Source: Fulvivirga marina (lineage in GTDB: Bacteria > Bacteroidota > Bacteroidia > Cytophagales > Cyclobacteriaceae). From it: a stretch of DNA of 64,000 nucleotides. Shown in pieces: positions 17,138-24,443 of the stretch (position 1 is its first letter; the number at the start of each line of letters is the position of its first letter). Below the pieces are notes generated by a model. That model saw nothing but the letters and a program-made list of their open reading frames with translations. It ran no database searches and had not been told where the DNA came from. The stretch is from the NCBI RefSeq assembly GCF_016775155.1, contig NZ_JAEUGD010000067.1, positions 295,622 to 359,621 on the forward strand. Direction: 5' to 3'. The position numbers were made by a program, and so were the translations under genes.

Positions 17138-18346
17138 ATGTTTATAGAAACTGAGCTAGTTAAAAGGTCAAAGCAGTACGCTGAGGAAGTATTAGGCAGT
17201 CTACCAAAGGAATACAGCTATCATAGCCTCATCCATACGCAAGAGGTAGCTGCAGCAGCAGAAGAGATCGGCAATAAAATTGGACTCTCACAGGAACAAT
17301 TGGAAATAGTAATTGTAGCCGCATGGTTTCATGACGTAGGTTATAAGTGCGGCTTCAAAAACCATGAAGAGGAAAGTGCTCGCCTGATGCGGGAGAAGCT
17401 GGCTGAGTTTAATGTTACTCCAGAGAAAATAGATGAGGTGGAAAAAATAATCAAGTCCACGCAAATGCCTCAATCACCTGAAGATGAACTATCCAAGGTA
17501 ATGTGCGATGCGGACTTATACCATCTCTCTTCAGACATTTATTTCGTCAGAAGTGAAGAGCTACGTCAGGAACTGATCAATGTATGTGATGAAGATCTAC
17601 CTCCTAAGGATTGGGCAAAGAAGAACCTCAAATTCTTAACAACCCATAGCTACTTTACAACATACGGTCAAAATATATTAGAACCAAGGAAACAGAAAAA
17701 CATAAAAAAGCTTCAGAAAAAAAAAGAAAAGAAGGTGGACATCGAATATACTCAAAAGCTTGAAGACCAAATCGAAAAGCTCAAGCTTAAGATGGAAAAG
17801 AACAAGGTCATAAAACCCGACCGCGGGATAGAGACCATGTTCAGGATCACGTCAAAAAACCACCTCACACTTAGCGCTATGGCTGACAACAAGGCGAACA
17901 TTATGATTTCAATCAACTCAATCATTTTGTCGGTGTTGGTTTCTGTACTTTTTAGAAAGTTTGAAGATTATCCTAACCTGATCATTCCTGCAATGTTATT
18001 GGTAGTTGTTTGCCTGGTTACCATTGTGTTCGCAGTACTTGCTACACGCCCAAATGTATCTACAGGAACTTTCACCAAAGAAGATATCATCAACAAAAAG
18101 ACAAACTTGCTCTTCTTTGGCAATTTTCATGGTATGGAGATTGAAAACTACATGTGGGGTATGAAAGAAATGATGAAAGATGCAGATTTTCTTTATGGCA
18201 GCATGATCAAGGATATCTTTTTTCTGGGTATTGTATTAGGAAAAAAATACCGAATGCTTCGAAAGTCATATAATGTATTTATGTTTGGATTTATCGCAGC
18301 AATCCTGTCATTTGCTATTGCAATGGTATTTTTCCCGGTTCATTGA
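17138..18346 (+). CDS. HD phosphohydrolase fused to a Pycsar-type transmembrane effector (PycTM)
   Basis: 402 residues in two modules. Residues ~5-170 are an HD-domain phosphohydrolase: His29 and/or His33, then WFHDVGY with His65-Asp66, and a later Asp in CDADLYHL (124/126). A basic coiled segment (186-225) leads to a PycTM module: FRITSKNHLTLSAMADNKAN (235-254), membrane segments at ~257-273 and ~281-303, and a third at ~379-400. The signature ADNKAN is that of Pycsar effectors, which depolarise the inner membrane when a cyclase makes cCMP or cUMP. No cyclase lies within this window. A clear ribosome-binding site, AGGAG, precedes the ATG. The 3' end overlaps ppk1 by 32 nt. Confidence 0.85.
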   Translation: MFIETELVKRSKQYAEEVLGSLPKEYSYHSLIHTQEVAAAAEEIGNKIGLSQEQLEIVIVAAWFHDVGYKCGFKNHEEESARLMREKLAEFNVTPEKIDEVEKIIKSTQMPQSPEDELSKVMCDADLYHLSSDIYFVRSEELRQELINVCDEDLPPKDWAKKNLKFLTTHSYFTTYGQNILEPRKQKNIKKLQKKKEKKVDIEYTQKLEDQIEKLKLKMEKNKVIKPDRGIETMFRITSKNHLTLSAMADNKANIMISINSIILSVLVSVLFRKFEDYPNLIIPAMLLVVVCLVTIVFAVLATRPNVSTGTFTKEDIINKKTNLLFFGNFHGMEIENYMWGMKEMMKDADFLYGSMIKDIFFLGIVLGKKYRMLRKSYNVFMFGFIAAILSFAIAMVFFPVH

Positions 18347-20420
18347 TACTCATACTTTCCTCCGCTTTCAACCACGTATAAAAATCTACCTGCGCCTGAA
18401 TTTCTGATTCACCATTCTCCACAAGTACATTCTGTAGATGCTCATTAATTAGGCATGCCTTGGTATTATCCTTCAGTTGGAGCTCAAGCATTTTCATTAT
18501 TTCCCTCTTTGGACCCTCTTTATAAACAGGAAATACCACCTCAATTCTACGATATAGGTTGCGTTTCATCCAATCAGCAGAACCTTGATATAAATTTTCT
18601 GCACCATCATTATAGAAGTAAAAAACTCTGGAATGCTCCAGATAGCGATCTACGATACGTCTAACCGTAATATTTTCACTCAAGCCTTTTATCCCGGGTC
18701 GCAGGCAACAAATCGCTCTTATGATCAACTCAATTTTGACACCTGCCTGACTCGCTTCGTACAGTTTATCGATCATAACATCATCCTGAAGATTATTGAG
18801 CTTTAGAATGATAAGTCCCTTTTTCCCTGCCATAGCATGTCTTATTTCCTGATCTATCATAGCAGTCAACCGGTCGGTAATATTAAACTGCGAAACCAGC
18901 AAATGATTAAAGTGTGGCACTTCTTCCTTTTTATATAGATATTCAAATACATTGTCAAGTTCTTCCGTCATCTCACTATTACATGTAAGCAATGCTTCAT
19001 CGGCATATATTGTAGCTGTTTTTTCATTGAAGTTACCCGTACCAAAAAAGCCATACCGTTTAATAGCCCCGTCCATCTGCCTTCTACAAACCAAGCCAAC
19101 TTTAGCATGCACCTTCAACCCCGGTATACTATATATTATTTTAATACCCGCCCTTTCCATCTTTTCAGCCCATTTTAAATTATTTTCCTCATCAAAACGA
19201 GCTTTGATCTCCACAAATACAGTAACATGTTTCCCGTTATTCGCAGCACTAATCAGTGCATTGCTAATAAACGATTCTGGTGCTATGCGATAGAACGTAA
19301 CCTTGATCTCCTCAACATTAGCATCCAACGCCGCTTCGTTAAAAAAACGTAACACATAATCGTAGTTATGATATGGAAAATGAAGCATCACATCTTCCTG
19401 ATCAATGGCATTAAAAACAGAAGGACTTTCTTCAAGACAGGCCTTCGTAATAGGCTCCAAATACTCATTTTCCAATACAGGTTTCAATGGGTTTTGAAGG
19501 TTAAAAAGATCATACATATTGTGATACCTGCCACCAGGAACAAGATCATCTTCCTCCAGCTCGAATTTTTTTACGAGAAATTCCAATAGTTCCTTGGGCA
19601 TAGTAGTGTCATAAAGGAAACGTGAAGGCACACCAAGATTCCTTTTATCTATTTGCTTTCTGATTTTCTTCACCAGATCACCCGAATACTCATCCTCAAT
19701 GTTGAGATCAGCATCCCTATTCAGTTTAATAGAATAACAACCTTTTACCATATGGTTAGGAAAAAGAAAGCCCAGATTTTCCCTAATGATATCGTCAATG
19801 GCTATGTAATAAAAGTAATCATTTGTTTTAGGTAGTTCCACAAACCTACCCAGGTGATTTGTCGGGATATTAAGGTGAGCATAATCAACTACACCTGTGA
19901 TTTTATCTTCCAGAAAAATAGCGAAGTAAAGAGCCCTATTGTCAAGGTATGGTGCCTTGCTCTTCTCCCCTGTCATAATAACAGGTTGGAGGTACGATAA
20001 AATTTTGCTCTTAAAATAATGTTCAACAGCTCTTTTATGTTCTTTAATTATAGGTTCGTTTCTATAGAGGATTATTTTATTCTTCTTAAGCTCTGGAAGA
20101 ATCATTTCCTTTTTAATACGACCAAACTCTTCCTGTTGAAGGTTGACTTCATCAAGCACTTCCTGAAGAAGCCTCTTTGGTTTAATCGTAAACCTTTTAT
20201 TGATTTTCTTCTTATCAATATCTACAATACTCCTGAGTGCAGCCACCCTGACCCTGAAAAACTCATCCAAATTAGAAGAGTAAATAGCAAGAAACTTTAT
20301 CCTTTCATAAAGAGGAACACTAGTATTTGCAGCTTCCATTAATACCCTCCTATTGAAGGAAAGCCAACTAACATCACGATCAAAATATTTACTACTATCA
20401 ATCATCAAACTTATTTTCAA
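18315..20420 (-). CDS. ppk1: Polyphosphate kinase 1
   Basis: 701 residues, the usual PPK1 length; it polymerises the gamma-phosphate of ATP into inorganic polyphosphate. Domain landmarks in order: N-terminal DRDVSWLSFNRRVL and SSNLDEFFRVRVA, then the catalytic phospholipase-D-like half with EIKARFDEENN, the active His438 in GLKVHAKVGL, and GFFGTGNFNEKTA. GSADWMKRNLYRRIEV is the second His-containing region. An in-frame ATG at 20405 is an alternative start. The 3' end overlaps the HD-PycTM gene by 32 nt in convergent orientation. Confidence 0.95.
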   Translation of the reverse strand: MKISLMIDSSKYFDRDVSWLSFNRRVLMEAANTSVPLYERIKFLAIYSSNLDEFFRVRVAALRSIVDIDKKKINKRFTIKPKRLLQEVLDEVNLQQEEFGRIKKEMILPELKKNKIILYRNEPIIKEHKRAVEHYFKSKILSYLQPVIMTGEKSKAPYLDNRALYFAIFLEDKITGVVDYAHLNIPTNHLGRFVELPKTNDYFYYIAIDDIIRENLGFLFPNHMVKGCYSIKLNRDADLNIEDEYSGDLVKKIRKQIDKRNLGVPSRFLYDTTMPKELLEFLVKKFELEEDDLVPGGRYHNMYDLFNLQNPLKPVLENEYLEPITKACLEESPSVFNAIDQEDVMLHFPYHNYDYVLRFFNEAALDANVEEIKVTFYRIAPESFISNALISAANNGKHVTVFVEIKARFDEENNLKWAEKMERAGIKIIYSIPGLKVHAKVGLVCRRQMDGAIKRYGFFGTGNFNEKTATIYADEALLTCNSEMTEELDNVFEYLYKKEEVPHFNHLLVSQFNITDRLTAMIDQEIRHAMAGKKGLIILKLNNLQDDVMIDKLYEASQAGVKIELIIRAICCLRPGIKGLSENITVRRIVDRYLEHSRVFYFYNDGAENLYQGSADWMKRNLYRRIEVVFPVYKEGPKREIMKMLELQLKDNTKACLINEHLQNVLVENGESEIQAQVDFYTWLKAEESMSINEPGKIPLQ

Positions 20421-20453
20421 AACACATGGCTATTACTAATGCTTAAATTAAAC

Positions 20454-20490
20454 AAAAAAAGCTACCTAATTTTGATAGGTAGCTTTTTTT
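20454..20490 (-). terminator. Terminator of the TonB receptor-lipoprotein operon
   Basis: GCTACCTA (20461-20468) pairs with TAGGTAGC (20476-20483) across a 7-nt loop. Seven A lie before and seven T after, so the stem extends to 15 bp and gives a T-run on either strand. It sits 18 nt past the lipoprotein stop. Confidence 0.85.
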
Positions 20491-20507
20491 AGAAGGCGTT
20501 TTATATT

Positions 20508-21635
20508 CTATTCTTCAAACAAAATATATTCACCACCTTGTCCAATAACATACAATGTGCCGGAACCTGCACCAGGTTCCCAGGTAGCATAAGTAATTAG
20601 ATATTTCTGCCCATCAACAGGAGGGTACAAATCAGTTAAATAGCTGATCAATGACTCTTGGATCAGCTCAGCACTCCACAAAGACAGATCATAGTTTTTA
20701 TAAGAAGTCATACTTGTGGAACCATCAGGGTTACTTCCAGTATAAGCTTCGGCTATAGCCAGATAATCTGCAGCACTCAAAACAAACTTGATTGTATTAT
20801 CAGCAACCCACTCTGTTCCGTTATGAGCAAATTTCAAGGTTTTGACTTCATTTGAACTATCTTTCAGTATCCAATCAGTACCATCGAATGTGTACATTAA
20901 TACCTCTCCGTACTCGATACCACCTTGGTCATAATCTCTGAAATTATAGATTACAAATTGTTGTTTACCAGCTTCGGCATATGGAAACAATTCTTTTAGG
21001 TAAATTCCTATCTTAAACTCAGCCTCAGATTGTGTTGAAAAGTAATCACGAGTACCGCGACCCAAGTTTTCATAGTCACCAGTACCTGCTGATAAAACAT
21101 AAGAATTTCTCCAAAGTCCATTCCATAATACTATAGCCTTAGTTTCGGTAACAGTTTGAGAACCATTATACCATTGATATGTAAGGTCAACTACATCTCT
21201 ATCTCTAGCATCTGGATACTTTGATTGCAGATATTTATCTATATCATCATCACTGTCAAAGTTTCCATAAGTAAAACCAAGATCAGTGTATTCTTGAGCT
21301 GTTACTGTTGTTGTGGCAATAGTATCTTTTAAAGATAGGGGTTGATAAACTTCATAAGTTACCGTAGCAGAAGATCCCTCTCCCAACGCAGGATATAGTT
21401 TACTTAATATTTCCGGGATTAACCCTTTCGCGTGACCTTCATTGTCAAAACTCTTATAATTAGCAACACCTTCATCACTCGATAACTCATAAGCATCATC
21501 ATCCAAGGTAATCTCCAGCGTCTTTGCTATTGATTGCTCCGCCTTTATCTCATCAATTTCATCTCCTAAAGGGTCGCAAGACCACATAAAGCCTGCAGCA
21601 ATAATTAACCCTAATATTACTTTAATATTTTTCAT
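20508..21635 (-). CDS. Lipoprotein with four internal repeats, partner of a TonB-dependent receptor
   Basis: 375 residues from the ATG at 21635 (an in-frame ATG four codons earlier is possible). A lipoprotein signal ends in GFMWSC with Cys20. The mature part is acidic and shows four copies of a module with a helix ending in LYP/KYP/LFP/LYP (at residues 80-82, 139-141, 216-218, 336-338), followed by a beta strand with Tyr-Trp/Phe. Short FDGTDW/HNGTEW turns link them. It lies 7 nt after the receptor gene and presumably forms its surface or periplasmic ligand-handling partner. I recognise no enzyme motif. Confidence 0.75.
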   Translation of the reverse strand: MKNIKVILGLIIAAGFMWSCDPLGDEIDEIKAEQSIAKTLEITLDDDAYELSSDEGVANYKSFDNEGHAKGLIPEILSKLYPALGEGSSATVTYEVYQPLSLKDTIATTTVTAQEYTDLGFTYGNFDSDDDIDKYLQSKYPDARDRDVVDLTYQWYNGSQTVTETKAIVLWNGLWRNSYVLSAGTGDYENLGRGTRDYFSTQSEAEFKIGIYLKELFPYAEAGKQQFVIYNFRDYDQGGIEYGEVLMYTFDGTDWILKDSSNEVKTLKFAHNGTEWVADNTIKFVLSAADYLAIAEAYTGSNPDGSTSMTSYKNYDLSLWSAELIQESLISYLTDLYPPVDGQKYLITYATWEPGAGSGTLYVIGQGGEYILFEE

Positions 21636-21654
21636 AACTAATCTCATTAAAAAA

Positions 21655-24195
21655 TTAGAAGTTTATTTTTAAACCTAAGTTCCAGTTTCTTCCGTATCCA
21701 TAATAAACACGAGAGTTTGCAGCATCTCCACCATCATTAGCATCTGCTACATATTCAGTATCAGCAAGGTTATATACATTTCCATATATAGAAGCATTGA
21801 AGTTACCTAACTGAAGTTTATAAGTTAAGTTCAGATCGAAAAGGCCATAAGCAGGAACCTGCCATGCATCAGCAACATTTTCTGATGTTCTTGAAGTAGG
21901 ATCAAAAGATGCATATAGGTTATCATAGTAATTATAGTCTATTCCGATAGTAATATTCTCGCCTGCAGAATATTTCATCCCCAAAGCAGCAGTAGTCTGA
22001 GCAGCATCACCGACCTTCAGGTCATCAATGAAGATATTTATTGGATCACCAAGAGGATTACCATCTTCGTCCTCAATTCTTACATTCTGCACATTATTTT
22101 GCCATCTCCAGTCTCCAACTGACAACATTCCTGTAAAGGTAAAGTTCTTAATTCCTTTGTATACGGCGTCAACCTCCACTCCTTGGTGTAATGCATCAAT
22201 TCCGGTGATATTGGCATAGAATATCTGACCTGCATTGCTTAGTGATCTTACAGAAGCTTTGTCTAACCACTGAGTTCTGTACACGTTAATATTAGCAGTA
22301 AAGTCCTTTTCTCTATAACCGTATCCAATCTCTGTACTCATGATTTTTTCATTAACAGCATCTTCGTTAGCTGCATTTGAAGTCCTACTTAAGAATACGT
22401 TTCTGAAAAACGGAGCCTTTTCGAAAAACCCTATATTTGCGAATATGTTATGATTTCTTGTAAGGTTATAGTTAGCCCCACCTTTGATTTGGTATCCAAA
22501 GAATGAAACATCTTCTGAATCCTTGTTATCAGGCGTTTCTTTGAAATTCTCAACTCTTGAGTATGAAGTGTTTGAAGCAGCCAATGAAAGGAATGTAGAA
22601 AGTTTATCTTTAGTATACTCGAACTGACCGAATACACCTTCCCAAAGTACTATGCCATCATAATTGTAGTTATACTTGTCACCTTTCTTAAGAATTCTGT
22701 TCGGGTTGTTGATATCATCATTATTCAACACATAGTCGCCACCAAGTAGATCCGTGATCTCATAAAAGTGACTTCCTTTATAGTATCTAAAATCCAAACC
22801 TCCTAAAAACTGTAGGTTTGAGCTAATATCATATTTTAATGATGACAATACACCATACCATTTGTGGTCGTTTCTTGATGCTCTTAACCACGCCAAGGCA
22901 TTTCCATCAACAGTATTTTCATTTTGCTCTACAAAGTAATCTACATCAATAGGGCCATACTGTCCTCCTGTTCTCACACTTTTATCAAATGTACCACCGG
23001 TACCACCGCCACCGCCAGTACCAAAAGATGCGTATGCAGCTGTAGAAAGTTCAGCTTTATCACTTATAGTCCAATAATGGTTAAGAGAAAGTTGTGGCTT
23101 GTGGTAAAAGTTATCTTCTACATGAAGAACTTCTCCATTCTTGTATCCCCAATCAGGATTGTACTTAATGCCACTTGGGCTTTCTTCGTAATCTATCAAC
23201 AAACTATTTGACTGTCTCTGTCCATGTCTTTGTTTTGTTCCTATCGCAGTAAAAGTAACTTCGTGATCATCGTTGATTTGCTTTGCGATATTAGCATAGT
23301 AAGAATAGCCTAGGAACTCAGTTCCATCAACATATCCATCCCCTTTAGTTCTTGCTCCGGAAAGTGTAAATGCCCAACCGTTTTCAGACAAACCTGAATT
23401 TAAGCTAAAGCCTATTTTAGAATAAGCATCATTTCCAGTGGCTACATATACATTACCACCTTTTTCAAAATCAGTTGCTTTTGAGATGATATTAATTGTA
23501 CCTCCAATAGAAGGTACTGCTACTTTAGAAGCTCCCAAACCTCTCTGTACTTGCATTGATCTTGTAGCATCTGTTAAACCAGCCCAGTTAGACCAATAAA
23601 CGTTACCGTTTTCCATATCATTAACAGGAACTCCGTTAATAAGAACAGCAACATTCTCATCATTAAAACCCCTTATATTAACACGGCCATCTCCAAAACC
23701 TCCACCTGACTTAGTGGCGTAAATTCCAGGGGTAGACTTCAAGATCTCAGGAAATTCCTGACTACCAATTTTTGCTTCAAGCTCTGCTTGCTTAATTGTA
23801 GATACAGCAACAGGTGTTTTTCTGTCAACAGCGACAGAGGCAATAATTTGTACTTCAGCCAACCCGATAGCACTTGAACCCAATTGCACGTTACCGATAT
23901 CAGTGTTTTGACCTTCATTTACTGTTACCTGGATTTCTTTTTCAGCGAAACCGATAAACGAGATCACGATAGTTTGTGACCCAGCATCTACATCGCCGAT
24001 TTTAAAACCTCCATTCACGTCTGTCACTGATCCTTTGGTGGTTCCTTTCACTAGTACGTTAGCACCAATAAGGACATCCCCATTGGCTTCATCAAGTACT
24101 TTACCACTAACTGTCCCCGTCTGGGCAATAGCAGAAAAGCTGACCATCACAAAAAAAGCGATGACAATAACTCCAAATCGTAAAGTTTGTTTCAT
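21655..24195 (-). CDS. TonB-dependent outer-membrane receptor with carboxypeptidase-regulatory-like domain
   Basis: 846 residues. Signal peptide to about residue 24 (SFSAIAQ). Residues ~27-110 form the CarboxypepD_reg-like beta domain (GTVSGKVLDEANGDVLIGANV in part, DVNGGFKI). The plug follows at ~125-235 with ILKSTPGIYATKSGGGFGDGR and VNIRGFNDENVAVLINGVPV in part, then a beta-barrel ending in the aromatic tail LGLKINF. It transports an unknown ligand using ExbBD-TonB energy. It is co-transcribed with the repeated lipoprotein 7 nt downstream. It is not a SusC type, as no SusD partner follows. Confidence 0.9.
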   Translation of the reverse strand: MKQTLRFGVIVIAFFVMVSFSAIAQTGTVSGKVLDEANGDVLIGANVLVKGTTKGSVTDVNGGFKIGDVDAGSQTIVISFIGFAEKEIQVTVNEGQNTDIGNVQLGSSAIGLAEVQIIASVAVDRKTPVAVSTIKQAELEAKIGSQEFPEILKSTPGIYATKSGGGFGDGRVNIRGFNDENVAVLINGVPVNDMENGNVYWSNWAGLTDATRSMQVQRGLGASKVAVPSIGGTINIISKATDFEKGGNVYVATGNDAYSKIGFSLNSGLSENGWAFTLSGARTKGDGYVDGTEFLGYSYYANIAKQINDDHEVTFTAIGTKQRHGQRQSNSLLIDYEESPSGIKYNPDWGYKNGEVLHVEDNFYHKPQLSLNHYWTISDKAELSTAAYASFGTGGGGGTGGTFDKSVRTGGQYGPIDVDYFVEQNENTVDGNALAWLRASRNDHKWYGVLSSLKYDISSNLQFLGGLDFRYYKGSHFYEITDLLGGDYVLNNDDINNPNRILKKGDKYNYNYDGIVLWEGVFGQFEYTKDKLSTFLSLAASNTSYSRVENFKETPDNKDSEDVSFFGYQIKGGANYNLTRNHNIFANIGFFEKAPFFRNVFLSRTSNAANEDAVNEKIMSTEIGYGYREKDFTANINVYRTQWLDKASVRSLSNAGQIFYANITGIDALHQGVEVDAVYKGIKNFTFTGMLSVGDWRWQNNVQNVRIEDEDGNPLGDPINIFIDDLKVGDAAQTTAALGMKYSAGENITIGIDYNYYDNLYASFDPTSRTSENVADAWQVPAYGLFDLNLTYKLQLGNFNASIYGNVYNLADTEYVADANDGGDAANSRVYYGYGRNWNLGLKINF

Positions 24196-24261
24196 TCCTT
24201 GTATTAGGTTTGTTAAAAATAGTTTTTGTGTTTAGATTATCTTCAGCATCAAAATGCGGTG

Positions 24262-24269
24262 CAAATGTA
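24262..24269 (-). promoter_or_regulatory. -7 box of the TonB receptor operon
   Basis: TACATTTG on the minus strand, an exact TAnnTTTG match. It gives a leader of about 60 nt before the receptor ATG at 24195. The -33 region has no clear TTG; a 16-bp AT palindrome lies 34 nt further upstream. Confidence 0.45.
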
Positions 24270-24302
24270 TGACATTATTTAACTAGCTGTCTAAGAGGCA
24301 AT

Positions 24303-24318
24303 TTTATTTTAAAATAAA
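24303..24318. promoter_or_regulatory. Perfect AT-rich 16-bp palindrome upstream of the TonB receptor
   Basis: TTTATTTTAAAATAAA is a perfect inverted repeat in the divergent gap between the receptor and the M14 peptidase gene. It is placed upstream of the receptor -7 box as an operator might be. A similar sequence lies upstream of the PLP-enzyme gene at 62371. Confidence 0.3.
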
Positions 24319-24443
24319 GAAACTGTCTTTATATTAACTAATTGTTAAGTATTTAGAAGTGTAGGCCTAAATAAGTTCGTTAACTTCACATATAATCCAT
24401 GCTCTTATTCAGGCGCTCTTGATCTTGCAAAAAAAGTGAATTT

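Noticed and set aside
20406-20413. TAAGTTTG box in front of ppk1
   Set aside because: It overlaps the possible start codons, so transcription would begin inside the gene.
17138-20420. A functional link between the HD-PycTM fusion and ppk1
   Set aside because: Their 3' ends overlap by 32 nt, but convergent overlap occurs at many places in this compact window and does not imply a shared role.
24334-24348. TTAAC-N5-GTTAA inverted repeat upstream of the M14 peptidase gene
   Set aside because: The arms are only 5 nt and common in AT-rich DNA.
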